Shown one piece after another: positions 13,761 to 25,729 of a DNA stretch of 64,000 bases. The notes under the pieces are model-generated. The model was given only the letters and a program-made list of their open reading frames with translations. It was not told the DNA's origin and made no database searches. This DNA comes from Isoetes taiwanensis (Eukaryota > Streptophyta > Lycopodiopsida > Isoetales > Isoetaceae). The stretch lies in assembly GCA_021234155.1 (NCBI GenBank), contig JAJEKV010000058.1, positions 1 to 64,000 on the forward strand, given 5' to 3'. Positions within the stretch are counted from its first letter, which is position 1. Each line of letters begins with the position of its first letter. The translations under genes and the position numbers were made by a program.

Positions 13761-14708
13761 AATAGACTCACCTAAATTAGTGCAATGGCATTGAGACGAA
13801 GGCAAGAATGCAAATGCGAGAAAAACACTTACACATATGATGCTGCCTGTGAATACCCAAAACCAAATGCCTGTGAACACCCAACAACTAAATGTCTGTA
13901 AATGAAAAAATTCAAATCAAGAAACTCTGAAAATAGAAAGGTCCATAGAACAAATGCTTGCGCTGATGCAAATGCAAAACAATGAACATAAGTGCCAACC
14001 CTATCTATTAGCATTAGAACAAACATGTTTATCCTCAATTTTATCAATGTTATGCTAGCTATTCGCATTACATATGCTTGAAGATGCTGCAAATAATAGA
14101 AGAATATCAGTCCATAATCATAAGATACGCACAACGACTATTAAAATGTCAATTTGCTTCCAGATCAGTATTACTTATTAAGGCAAAATGGCAAAACGCG
14201 ATAATTACCAAGAAATATAGCAAGAGCTGCTTCAAATAAAACCAACTACTGACTCATATGTAAATAAAACCCAATTAGTTAAGATTACACAATAGACAAC
14301 TCAAAATAAATAAGTTGAGTGCGATTAGGAGCTCCATGCTGACATACTAAAGTCATGGTCTTGAAAGATTGGGACAATCCGTAACAGATACGTCCTAATA
14401 ATATGCATTCATAGCTTTAGATTCTTGGTAAATATGCCATCAAAAGCTATAGCTTGACTTCAAAGGTAGGATTACAATGCTATGAACTAGAAAACATGAG
14501 CAAAAGTTTGAAGAGGCAAGCTGATCAAATTAGGGAAAGGCTGATCTGATTTTCTTCCTCTGAAACATCTCTAGACAAAAAAAAAATAGAAAACCTTTTA
14601 AATATCCTAACTTGGTTGAACTTGGTAAGCTAAGTCAAAGATTTACTCTTCTTTGACGCAATTTTTGGTGCCCATCACAGTTCCAATGTCTTCAAGTGCC
14701 TCTTAGAA
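13761..14708. other. Gene-free stretch inside H1
   Basis: AT-rich DNA with short frames in both directions, none recognisable. Some words recur (AATGCCTGTGAA-type words near 13,850-13,880), which suggests minor local duplication only. Confidence 0.4.
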
Positions 14709-14954
14709 CAGATCCAGATGTCTTGACACTACTTCCAAATGCTGATACTTCTTAAAAAAAGGGATAGTCTTCATACCAATCTGCTCTCCTAATTTCGAAT
14801 TTGTTCCTGCAAATAAATGAGAAAAATATGGCAGATCCAGATGTCTTGACACTACTTCCAAATGCTGATATACTTCTAAAAAAGGGATAGTCTTCATACC
14901 AATCTGCTCTCCTAATTTCGAATTTGGTCCTGCAAATGAATGAGAAAAATATGG
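14709..14954. repeat. 123-bp tandem duplication near the H1 5' end
   Basis: Two highly similar copies, 14,709-14,831 and 14,832-14,954. Each starts CAGATCCAGATGTCTTGACA and contains ATACCAATCTGCTCTCCTAA. They differ by a few indels in an A-run and scattered substitutions, implying a recent duplication. Confidence 0.9.
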
Positions 14955-15147
14955 TTGCAGACTTCAGAAACATGCATTACAAATGGTATTTCTCAGTTAC
15001 TTGCAAATTTTATGACATCTAAATCTTCTATCTTCCACGAACTTGTTTAAGATTATAAGCTCCTACTTGGAAAATAAGCATTAGAATTAGTTTTAGCCGC
15101 ACATCATTTAGATTGTTACTCAGTTCTACCATTTCGTTTCTACTCAC

Positions 15148-15300
15148 CTTATGATGATCTCCAATACGACCCAGCTGAAGAATCACATGGCCTAGCTCAA
15201 GGGCCAATGCCGCAATCGTGAGGCGCCAAAATGGTAGAAAGGAAAAATCGTAGAGTAGGAAATCGTAGAGCAGGGAGCTTTTTCGGTTCAAACTTGGCAT
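15148..15300 (-). pseudogene. Possible captured exon near the H1 5' end
   Basis: The minus strand has an open frame from MPSLNRKSSLL to LQLGRIGDHHK, ending at AAG|GTGAGT, a consensus plant splice donor. The frame carries two copies of LLYDF. It is placed about 130 bp inside the Helitron 5' terminus, a common place for captured exons. I do not recognise the protein, and the frame may be fortuitous. Confidence 0.3.
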
Positions 15301-15427
15301 TCAATGCCTCAAGAACTATCCATCCAGAAGAGGATCCAGAAGAAGGCAAAGGAAACGCCAAGCATCTGCGGCGTTACATCTGGCGTTAAGACGAAAAACA
15401 AAGCCCTCCCAAAAATAAAAAAGAAGA

Positions 15428-16145
15428 TAGATTCATACACAAGTTTATTGAACAATCCACTTTTTTTAAGTAGTTAACTATTGCAAGAAAAGCAATATAT
15501 TGTTTTTCCTTGGAAGCCCATAAAATGGCAATCAATATATTGCACATTTGCAAAATACAAACGTGTGAAATGATTCATCATCTAGTGGGTGGATATTTGG
15601 AGTAGAACCCAACCCCAAGGTAAACATAGCTATATAAACTCCTCAAATGTGTCACCAACATCAATGTTCACAACAAATTCTATTGAAACACTCATGTTCG
15701 TGTTGTTACGCCTATTGTTTCACTAAGCCATAGGTCACCATTGTATGCCTTTACATGATACATGGCAAATGCAGTATATGAGGAAGATTAAGAGCTATGC
15801 TTTGCAATAGGTTAACACACCCTAAATAAATGAAAGATTAGGATCTTAGACATGAATAATGCCATATCCATTCTATAAAATTGAAATACTTAAACCTCCT
15901 AAATTGCATGCTTGCAAATTGATGTCTCAAAGGAAATATTGCTTCATCTTTAATAACTACCAACTGTGATATATGCACAAGGCGCTGGCTTCGCCAGCGC
16001 TAAATTCTTGTATACTAATAATGTTTTACAAAAATGTAAATTTGTCGATCCATTAAAGGGCAATGGGGTTTTTGAATAAGGCAAGGGTCCTTATACTAGA
16101 CCACTCAAAAGTGATGGTCCTAAGATAGTCTAATTTTTATATGGA
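15428..16145 (+). repeat. Repeat segment R, copy A (continuation of P copy A after H1)
   Basis: Nearly identical to 18,929-19,646 and, up to the point where that copy is cut, to 61,517-62,038. It contains the hairpin 15,982-16,000. It ends at TATATGGA, after which copies A and B diverge. Because B continues from P into R without a break, R is simply the right part of the P-R unit. Confidence 0.93.
15982..16017 (+). other. Helitron-like 3' end in segment R (copy A)
   Basis: A perfect hairpin GCGCTGGC-TTC-GCCAGCGC is followed by TAAATT, then CTTG|TATA and CTAA|T. Either CTAA-T (a canonical CTRR end) or CTTG-T could be the terminus. The same hairpin is at 19,483-19,501. A hairpin of different sequence with the same downstream ATAAATTTCTTGTATA is at 59,710. 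Confidence 0.55.
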
Positions 16146-16165
16146 CTATACTATGTTAGCGGTTG

Positions 16166-17440
16166 TGTAATGTTCTTTTATAATGCATACAATTTGCTTG
16201 CGCTTGTGTATTCATCATACCAAAGTGGCAGAATTTGCCAATTAGATCCTTTGTTCTTTGAAGATGAATTTTAATAAGATCTCTTTAATTGCTTCATTTC
16301 TAGTTTAATGTCAGGATAGTTTGTGTATTGCCAAATACACTATGGCTTTCATGGTGCCCAAGTGCATTGTATTTGGCTTTGAAATTGCAAACTTTCTTTC
16401 GTACATTTTTGCTAGCAGATTTGCATTCGAGTTATTAGGGATTTGTTTGGTTATACAAGGTACTTGGCCATTGTTATGGCCCCCTTATAAAAGTTTGTTA
16501 GAGATCTATTTTCTCCTTTTATCATAGAAACGACATAAAACCTACTCATTATTTTTGTATTGCCTTTCAAAGTGGACTCATGACACACATTTGGCCCATG
16601 CTCAAATTTTAGCATGCTTGAGCACCACAAAGCGCATTATCTACTTACTTAAAATGTTTTTGCCATCATGAGCTCGGCTGGTGTCCGCATCACAAAGCGC
16701 ATTATAAGACTGTTAAAAAGGAAATTTGGCTTTCAACAAAGGTGTTGCTTTTATCATTTATGTTGGTAAAAGTACGAAATAGAACGCAAATCTTTTTGTT
16801 CTTGCGGTTCTATGGGACCATGTTCTCCCTTATCGTTGTGGGATGAAATTTTCCTTTGCGTTAGTCACTTTAATGCTCTTCATGAACTTACTTGCGTATT
16901 CTTCTTTGAGAGTAACTATTTTCAATAATGCTTTTTATTGATGGTAAAAATTTGAGAATGGTTACAAAGTTTATATATCAACGGAGGATCTGTGAAGCAA
17001 AATTCATTCCATTGCTTCTATCTTAAGTATGATACAACACGTCAACAAAGTCACCGGAATGCATCGATTTGGAGAGTCATGTTGACAAATTGTTACTATA
17101 ATATGAAACGTCCTTAGATTATTTCTAGTGAAGAGAAATGTTAAATGTTGGCCTTGGCAGCCATGACAAATTCTTGTATACAATTATATAAGGCGCCCCC
17201 TTGTTTATAGATGCGAAGTGTCGCCCGTCTCGGCCAGATCAGTTATGAGATCTACGGTCCATGTTTAGCCACTTATCTTGATTGTATTTAATTCAATGTG
17301 ATGAGGTGGCACTGGCAGCAATTAAGCATCATTAATAATATATTGTGAGGTGGCATAATGAGATTGCTTGCTTAAATAATAAAAAAGTAAAATTTAATGC
17401 CAAATAAATAAATGTGGTATATATACAATTATATAATTTG
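16166..17440 (+). repeat. Segment X, copy B
   Basis: Aligns with 58,737-60,010 at high identity from TGTAATGTTCTTTT onward. It includes a 68-codon frame (16,321-16,527) whose peptide is identical in both copies; this most simply reflects recent duplication. Near 17,150 the hairpin found in copy C is degraded (TTGGCCTTGGCAGCC). Between 16,146 and 16,165 is a short unique joint to copy A. No known protein is encoded. Confidence 0.9.
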
Positions 17441-18928
17441 CCCCCATTAGCCAAAAAACCGACCTTCCCTTTGCCCGTGTGAAACCCGGTTCTAAAAATG
17501 CCATTCCGTTAAGAACCCAAGTGCCTATTTTTGCCGACATGGCGAGGGCAACTGCTTTTTTAGGAAGGAGCGAAGAACTTTAGAATACCCCGGTTCGAAA
17601 CTCCATTTGTCTTCTAGTGGGGATCCGGTAGGTGGGATCACCCAGCGACGCCTCCTCCCGATATGAAGTTTGGCGCCAATAAAAATGGAAGGTCCATTTC
17701 GTCATTTTTCAAGCCGGGGTCCTCAATTTTCTTGGAGCCACAATGAGAGGAAATACAAGACATTTATGATAACGATCTTTGCCCAAATGCGGCATCGCAG
17801 ACAATTCTCATCGAGGCGGGGAGCAATTCAATCGGGTTAGATTTCTGAATTTGTTTGCACAACTTTTCAATTTTATATGTTTTCAATCCACATTTTCATA
17901 TTTTGTATCTGAGAGATCGTTCACTACCTTCTTTGCATGAATCAAGAGGATTATGTCTTAGAAACTCAAGAAGGAAGCTTTTAGCCATTAATTCCATTCC
18001 ACTTGGCCAAGCGGCCTCCACAAAGTCACGGTCCCAAGCGTCCCAAAACTCCACAAAAGAATTTGGGAGGGAAGCCATCGGGGCACGGGGACTTACCGGA
18101 AGCGAGAGAGCATAGTATTTTAAATATCTCCTCTTAAACTTGGTAGCTTGATGAGTGTGGTTGTCATCTGCGGTAATCTTATGTGCCCAATCAATGCGGG
18201 CCAACCAAAAGAGATTTGGGATTGATAAGAAGATGGGAGATTATGCGCTTTGAATTGAGCACGAAAAGCTGTCGAATAAGCGCCTTGATAGCCCTAGGAT
18301 CGAAAGTATATTTTTGATTATCTTTAATTGAAGTATCTTGTTCTCGCTAATCGGCCCCCGCCATTCTAAAAAAGCACTTAGAGTTTTCATGATCGACTCT
18401 GCGTACCACTTTGTTTTAGAACGAACCACTTTGTCACCAATCTTATTGGTTTTCCTTGCACTTTTCATTTGCCTCATCCAGATCATATCTCTCATTTATA
18501 CCATTTGCAGATATCGTTGCAGAATCACAAAACTTAACGCAAGAACAAACTTAGCTCCTAAATCTGGCCAGCAATTTTTGCCATAACTGACCAAATGCTC
18601 TAGCCGTTGCATTTTAGGAGGTCAAATTTCGTGAAGACACTCTATGATTTGTGAATTCCCGGTTTGGTTTTCAATTATTTACCATAGAGGCCCGATAGAT
18701 TTTCATTTTCGTGTGTGAAGCCCCATACAAGCGGTCAATTATTTGCAAGTGTAGCTTTATCTCGCCATGTTTAGCCATCATGTAGCCGTGTTTATTTACT
18801 ATGTAATGCCCAAGTATCCCCACTACACACACCTTCCATCTTTGTTAGCAAGCACATGTTCCACAACTAGGGCTCTGTGTGAACAAACTTGCACTAATTA
18901 AAACAACACCTTTAGAAATCTTTAGATA
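17441..18928 (+). repeat. Composite repeat P, copy B
   Basis: Holds the same captured promoter, exons and antisense LINE fragment (about 17,970-18,640) as copies A and C. Most differences from C sit at CAG/CTG sites: AATCAGG becomes AATCGGG, GATCAGAAAG becomes GATCGAAAG, CTCTGCTAATCTGG becomes CTCGCTAATCGG. It has an intact empty site for H1 at 18,928/18,929 (TTTAGATA|TAGATTC). Confidence 0.92.
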
Positions 18929-19646
18929 TAGATTCATACACAAGTTTATTGAACAATCCACTTTTTTTAAGTAGTTAACTATTGCAAGAAAAGCAATATA
19001 TTGTTTTCCTTGGAAGCCCATAAAATGGCAATCAATATATTGCACATTTGCAAAATACAAACGTGTGAAGTGATTCATCATCTAGTGGGTGGATATTTGG
19101 AGTAGAACCCAACCCCAAAGGTAAACATAGCTATATAAACTCCTCAAATGTGTCACCAACATCAATGTTCACAACAGATTCTATTGAAACACTCATGTTC
19201 GTGTTGTTACGCCTATTGTTTCACTAAGCCATAGGTCACCATTGTATGCCTTTACATGATACATGGCAAATGCAGTATATGAGGAAGATTAAGAGCTATG
19301 CTTTGCAATAGGTTAACACACCCTAAATAAATGAAAGATTAGGATCTTAGACATGAATAATGCCATATCCATTCTATAAAATTGAAATACTTAAACCTCC
19401 TAAATTGCATGCTTGCAAATTGATGTCTCAAAGGAAATATTGCTTCATCTTTAATAACTACCAACTGTGATATATGCACAAGGCGCTGGCTTCGCCAGCG
19501 CTAAATTCTTGTATACTAATAATGTTTTACAAAAATGTAAATTTGTCGATCCATTAAAGGGCAATGGGGTTTTTGAATAAGGCAAGGGTCCTTATACTAG
19601 ACCACTCAAAAGTGATGGTCCTAAGATAGTCTAATTTTTATATGGA
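18929..19646 (+). repeat. Repeat segment R, copy B
   Basis: Same content as copy A, including the hairpin at 19,483-19,501. Its right end, TATATGGAGAGT, is the target duplicated by LINE 1. The original continuation of the locus is therefore found after 25,434. Confidence 0.93.
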
Positions 19647-20099
19647 GAGTTTTTTTTTTTTTGAAAGATTAGATGTATATTAATTGGAACTCATCAATGG
19701 TTTACATGCACCAAGTGATATCATGCACTTACATATCATATTTGTTTATGTAAGGATAACCACTCGGCTATGAAGCTAAACTTTTATAAGAGTGATGACA
19801 GAAAGTCGTGGGCTTGAGAAGCCCATTCCTCCTCCTCAAATCTTTGCAAGATATTGGCGGGCCTTTTGTTTCATAGGACGACCATAGGTTATCGGGGTGA
19901 AGATATTCTTGGGAGAACACAAATTTTCTCCGCCCTTTTCCATATTAGCCATGAGAGCCATCCTTTGCATAGGTTCAAAGCAACTTTTTTCGTTTGCCAA
20001 GATGATGGATATAAACCTAGCAAGATCTCCTTTTACGAAATAGAAGTCTCAAGCGCATCCTTCAATTTTTTCCCATCTTGGCGAAGTTCTCTCTGAGTC

Positions 20100-23000
20100 C
20101 ATGAGACAATGTTCAATTGTTTCTACTTCTTGCCCACACATTGGGCAACTTCGGTGATACATCTTTGTTGAACACCGCTCACTAATATGTTGACCACGAT
20201 TGCTCTATGGAAAATTTGCCATAATAGTGTGGATACCTTTGGTGGCGGTGGCTCCTCGGATCCCTTTCCACACTTGGTGACTTGGTCATCTTCTAATGTT
20301 AACTCCCATTGAGAGGGAAGACTTATCACTTCATTCACATGCGAGAATCTTGTATGCCTTTGAAACAAAGCTGTTTTTTTGTTAAGATTTTTAGCGAGGT
20401 AGGCGAAGCAGCACCTACTTGTGGGGTATATAAAGGCGGAATATTGTCCCGTACCATGCTCCAAATTCTCTTATCTTGCGTTCTCAAGTTAAACTTATCT
20501 TGGAATGACTCCCAGGAACACTGCACTCCGCATCGATACCAATCTCCAATGCAAGATACACCCGCCCCAATCCATCTGTTTTGGGTTCTTTTGTTCACCA
20601 CCGAGAAAAGTGGCACCCGGCCTCTATTGGTTTCCACCTGTAACCACCACAAGGGCATGGACACAGAAGTACAATTTTTGATATCCAGGCGCCACAGAAC
20701 TTTCACTGTCTCCCAAGCTCTTAATAATCCTTTAAGAAAAGGTGAGGCTCCTGCGTATGGTCTCAATTTATAAAAGAGGGCCCAGGGCAGATCTGCTTTA
20801 TGAAATGATTTTCCACAAGGCGTACAATGAGTTAGAGATTGTTTTAGAAGCTCAAGGCCAGGAGATTTCGAGTCCTGCTGAAGAATTTCCCACATGAATT
20901 TGCAAACAAGGATCTTACTGTGCAACTTGAAGTCAAGCATTCCTAATCCCCCATTAAATTTGGATCTCAAACACTTTTCCCATGCAACTTTGACATTTGC
21001 CCCCTCTTCATTACCGCCCCAGACAAAGTTTCTCACTATTTTTGATAACTCTGCTAGCTTTGACTCAGGAGCCAACAACAGATCGTCAAACATAAATTTT
21101 TCCAATTTTTTCCATGCTTTGCTAAGCTTGACTTAGCTACAACTATCCTTTCTGCCATGGAGAGCTTACTAATCCTCCACCATCTCAAATGTTTGTCTAA
21201 AGGCGAGCAAGATCTCATCCCAAATGTTTGAAGATAAGGTGCATACCCAGATTGAAATGCCGAGCAACTTTGGCGAAGACCCAACGGGGAGTTATAGTCA
21301 AGGAAAAGTGGTAACATGAGTCGGGAGAGGCTCATCTAATGGCCAAGCAATTTGCACATTTGTTCCAATTGAGAAAACAACCTTTGATGCTATAGAGAAA
21401 GAATCCAATAGTTGTTTAGCATTCAAAGAGATTATCTTAGAGGCTTCTAGGAATAGAAAAGTATCATCGGTATTGGTTCTGATTTGTTTGCGATCCATCG
21501 TCATCGTAGCCCTGTTATAACCCTATCTTCCCTGCTTTGCCCGGTAGCACTTGAGATAGTCATACGCAACAATGTTAAAAGGAAAGGTGCCAAGGGGCAT
21601 CCTTGTCTAATGCCCACAACACATCAAAAATAGGTGAGGTCTCCCCTAAAACTACCACCGGATGCACGCGATGATTTCAACGACTTTGCAACAATATTAG
21701 TGAATTCTGTCCCGACCAAAAGCAAGCGACATCTTTTCGAGAAAGGACCAGCTCCTGCTTGTCATATGCCTTCTTAAAATCAAGCTTTAAATAAAGCACT
21801 TTTTGGCGTGTCTTTTCGCCCAATGTATGCCTTCAAAAGCGGTACTTAATATTACTCGAGAATACTTACGCACGGAATAAATCTCGATTGAGCGTCGGAT
21901 ATATGCTCCACCAAAATAGGTTTTAGTTTTTCGGCGTAACCTTTTGCTATAATTTTGTAGAAGGTTGACAACAATGTAATAGGTCTCGGTCCGCTATGGA
22001 CTTGGTTCCTTCACCTTTGGGATTAATGTGATACATCAAGTGTTTGATACGTTATCAAGCTTATGCGCTTGAAGAAAGTCTGATAAGCATTGTATACAAG
22101 AGGTCGTACCCATTCCCAATATTCACGAAAAGAATTCTGTTTGGAATGCCATCTAGACACAGGCATTTATTTTTGGCGAGGAGAGTAGCGACCTCACGCA
22201 TCTCTTCAATGGACAGCGGTTGTCCAGGAGTTGTTCCCCTTTGCCGAGAAGATACTTTAGATACAACTTTGGAAAAGAATTAGCTCTTCAAAGCAATCTT
22301 GAAAATTTATGTTTTTCTTCTTGAAGAAATCTTCAAAATGCTTAGAAACAAACTCCTTCACTGTTGTGGGTTGGGATAATGGATCCATCCTCCACCTGAC
22401 CGAGGACAATATGTTTGCTTGTTTCCTCGCTTTGCAACTCTAAAAAAAACACGTACATTTGTCACCTTCCTTGATCCATGTCGATCCTGCTTTAACTTTA
22501 GCTTGTTTAATTTTGATTTGTTCTATTCTCTTAATTTTCTCTAGGACTATTTTTTTCCCTTTTCGCTTTGAGCGATTATTAGTTCTTCTAAGCTCTATCA
22601 ATTCTTTATAGAGTGAATCCAATAGAGCATTTTCCTCGGCCACCTTATTACGACCCACACCTTAGCAAAATTTTTAATTCTTTGCTAAAGCCGCAATCAT
22701 TGCTTCCATTCCTGTTTATTTCTCTTGGCCGTTGTCCAAATCTGCTTACATTGATCTTTAAAATCTGTGTCCTTCAGAAATCTAGGGTTCAGTCTGAAGA
22801 CTGTCTTTAATGGTTTAGAGGTACTAACTCTAGAGGAGCATATAATCTGCGGATTATGATCTGAAATAGAGTTCTCTAGAAGATTACGACGGTACAGTGA
22901 CATGTTTTTTTCTTGCAAGACACGAGAGCTTACATAGCTTTTGTCGTGCCGGTGCATATGCCCCGCCATCGCCAATCCACCCATTACACCATGTGAAGCA

Positions 23001-23570
23001 CGGATCTCCCCTGTGGTTAAAGTGAATCCCAATTCATTAAGCATGCTTTCGACCATTGTTCCCTTTCAAATCCATGCACAACGGTCCCACCTCCATATCT
23101 ATCATTACTACTTTCTACCATATTAAAATCCCCAACCATAATCCACGGGTGTATCTCGTCATAAATTTTTCTCTGTTCTTCACATTGGCCCATAAGGAAG
23201 CTCTTTGCCTGGATTGATTATGTGCATAAATATTTATCACTCCCCACTTTTTACCATGAGCATACCAAGTAACTATTGCACACCTTCCAAAATTATCTGT
23301 ATATGTCGATAGAAGTTTCAATTGTTTTCTCCATGCAATAAAAGTTCCCGCACTAGAACTGCCACTAGACGACATGATACCCATATAATCTTTTCCTAGT
23401 AAGTTAAGCAGGACCCCAACTTCTTCCTTCTTACATTTATGTTCCTGAAAACAAACGATATCTGGGGAAATTTTTTTCAACGCTAGAGATAACCTCCTGC
23501 CTTTGGCCTCAGAGGATTTTACCCCCCTGATATTCCAGCTAAGGATTTTATATTCCATTAGAGAGCACAT
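20100..23570 (-). pseudogene. LINE 1 ORF2 (endonuclease and reverse transcriptase), broken
   Basis: ORF2 makes the nick and copies the element RNA at the target. The endonuclease starts MEYKILSWNIRGVKSSEAKG near 23,560 and has the catalytic-type FQEHKC, then INIYAHNQSRQRA. The reverse transcriptase lies about 22,450-21,000. Its active-site motif reads NTDDT (21,463-21,474) where YADDT is expected, explained by GCAGAT changing to CCGAT. The C-terminal part (21,105-20,335) is a long open frame including LRSKFNGGLGMLDFKLHSK, followed by a WQIFHRAIVV...CVGKK segment typical of the zf-RVT domain. The frame is split into many pieces. LINE 2, which is closely related, is open over the endonuclease, so this copy may have been intact or nearly so. 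Confidence 0.85.
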
Positions 23571-25200
23571 TCGATTGATTGGATGATGTTGTCTCATAGC
23601 ACTGTTCTCCCAATCTTGGTATAACCCCTCTTTTTCTTGGCATTCCATCAATGAGATCTTCTATATTTTCATCCATTGGTAAATCGCCCATCGTTGTTTA
23701 TGCTTTGGAAACTCCTCATTAGCGACTTGATATTCTCGCCATATACTCAATTGGTTCTTCCTCATTGTGATTCTCTGGTTTTCGCACATTAGAATAGTTA
23801 TGACACTGTGAGATTTTTTATGACACCTCGAGTTAGGCAACCTCTTTTCGCATCGATCCCGATTTTTAATTACGCCACCATTTTACGTGTTGTCTTGTGG
23901 CCCACCCATCCTCATTCACTGTTCCTTTCTATTTTCGATGTTTACCTCTCGCTCTTGCTTCTTATCCGATTCACGGGTTTCCTTTAGATGGTGAAAAAAC
24001 ATCACGTTCCATTTCACTGAATTTAGATGATCCTTTCCCTTTTTGCCCCATTTATCTCTGTTACCATTTCATCGCTACTTTGACATTGTCGTCTTTGCTT
24101 GGTTGTCTTTTTCTTTTGCTACTTTGACATTGCCTTGTGACTCTCTCCAGAACACAAAACACTCTTTCGGACCCTTAATTTCCATTGTGGGGAACATCCT
24201 TCTAATCTCCCATCCGTTTATGAGTTTTAACTTAAATAAGGAATAGTATGTCCCACCATACGAGAGTGAATTGTGGAATGCCTTCCCTTTCTTTGTAATG
24301 CCCACACAAATCCTTGGCCCCTTTGCAATCGAATCGTTATGTATGTCCCCGGGTTCTTTGCTATGGCAATTAAAAATTACGAGTCAAGCATATCCATTGG
24401 GAGTTGTTCTATCTCAAGCCAACAAGGAAGTTTAACGGCCGGACAATTTATGCGGGGTGAAACACGGAGTATAGTATTGATATAACACAAATTCCCCATG
24501 GCCAATCTACTCCCCGGAGACTATCTTTTCCACCGCTTTCTCATCATCAAATAATATTAGGAAAAATTACTTCCAATAGCTTTGATGCTGCGAATCTGGC
24601 ATATTTAGAACATCAAGATGCCTTGTGAGCGGTTTTGTAGTTTCTGTAGTCCAAAAACCTCCAAGTAAAGAATCCCACCTTGCCTTGGAAATTAAATTTT
24701 CCATATTCTGATATGCCTTGAGTGGTTTATCTCTCACGTTACTTTAAGATTGCCATATTGCGGTTCGACACTGCTGCTTGAAGAAAGCTGTTCGGATTGT
24801 GACGAGGGTTTTAGAGAAGAGAGAATTCAAGGCCTCTTCTACTCTGCTGCTCACGGGATTCATTTGGGACACCTTTCTTAATCCATTCGAAAAAAGCGGG
24901 GTCTTATAATTCTTTTCTAAAGTATTGCCCTGTTTCCAAATTGGTTAAATTTTTTATTTTCATTGTTGCTTACGGTAGAATCCATGTTTCCACAATTTTC
25001 CAGCCCCTCATGTTTACCATCGGTACAAAAAATCGATTGGAATTGCTTACCTCTTTTTTTTATTCTTGGGACTTACGGTCTATCTCCTCCGGCATTGTTC
25101 TTTCTTACGCAATCATGCCATTCTTCACTATAGCGCTTCATTACGCCTCACCATAGCCGTTTCATTTCGTCCCTTCGTCGCTTGTAAGCCCCAAGTACAC
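23571..25200 (-). pseudogene. LINE 1 ORF1 region, broken
   Basis: By alignment with LINE 2 this stretch encodes the ORF1 (RNA-binding, Gag-like) protein, whose C-terminal part in LINE 2 overlaps the ORF2 start. Here it is split into frames below 80 residues. Shared words include those encoding NLTGHNYSNV and EEEPIEYMAV. The upstream 200 bp up to 25,433 are GC-rich and presumably the 5' UTR with internal promoter. Confidence 0.65.
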
Positions 25201-25446
25201 GTGCCTCGGTCAATCTCTCTCGCCGATTTTTCTGTTCCATAACTAGCGGCATTGCGGTCGAGTCGCGACAATACCCCGGGGGCTCGAGCCCCGATCTTCT
25301 TACCGAGCGCGTCGCTGTGGGGTTTTAAGCCGGTGCCGCTCTAGTGGGGGTTTTCCCTGTTTCTTCTAAATTACCGGTCGGTGTCCTGCGCCACCGACAT
25401 CTTCTCTTCCCTCTTTTTCGAACCAGAGCTACCTATATGGAGAGTT

Positions 25447-25729
25447 GATAGAACCACAATAAAATGATTCAATATGTCTAGGATAATATAATCATTATTG
25501 AGCAAACCTTTTTGCAAGTTGCATAAGGGGTTAGGTGAGAAACACCATTTGCTAGATCATTGATAAGACCCCTCTAAAGGATGCCTATCCATTACATGTG
25601 TTCTTGGATGGGCCTCTGTGAAGGTCCCATAAGGAAGGCTCATATATAAAGGGGCAATGATGATGTGGGGCATAAGTATTGCGCTAGGAGTTCAATACAT
25701 ATAGGGCTGAGTAATACATATAAGGGGTA
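25447..25729. other. Continuation of the LINE 1 target locus
   Basis: AT-rich sequence following the right target duplication. It has no match to the end of repeat copy A and no recognisable gene. Confidence 0.4.

Larger units (their letters stand above)
8373..15427 (-). mobile_element. Helitron H1, non-autonomous, 7.05 kb
   Basis: Rolling-circle DNA transposon. Read on the minus strand it begins TCTTCTTTTTTATTTTTGGG at 15,427. It ends with a 7-bp-stem GC hairpin (8385-8401) followed 8 nt later by CTAG (8376-8373). These are the canonical 5'-TC and 3'-hairpin-CTRR termini. It sits exactly between A and T: the flanks TTTAGATA and TAGATTCATACA are joined, with nothing between, at 18,928/18,929 and 61,516/61,517. 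It carries no recognisable Rep/helicase gene, so it must have been mobilised in trans. Cargo includes a GC-rich non-LTR fragment (10,780-12,812), tandem duplications and possible exon fragments. There is no target-site duplication, as expected for Helitrons. Confidence 0.93.
19651..25433 (-). mobile_element. LINE 1: full-length L1-type retrotransposon, 5.8 kb
   Basis: Minus-strand LINE. A 12-nt poly-A tail (read as T at 19,651-19,662) marks the 3' end. The GC-rich 5' region ends at 25,433. A target duplication TATATGGAGAGT flanks it at 19,639-19,650 and 25,434-25,445. Order from the 5' end: ORF1 region, APE-type endonuclease, reverse transcriptase, C-terminal zf-RVT-like domain, 3' UTR. It aligns with LINE 2 (62,039-64,000) over the shared part. 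Because both ends and the target duplication are intact, the copy was complete on insertion. Its reading frames are broken mostly at CAG/CTG-like sites. Confidence 0.93.

Noticed and set aside
15428-19646. Segments R at 15,428-16,145 and 18,929-19,646 as LTRs of a retrotransposon
   Set aside because: They lack TG...CA ends, a primer-binding site and a polypurine tract. R continues seamlessly from P in copies B and C, so they are parts of tandemly arranged P-R units, the left one split by H1.
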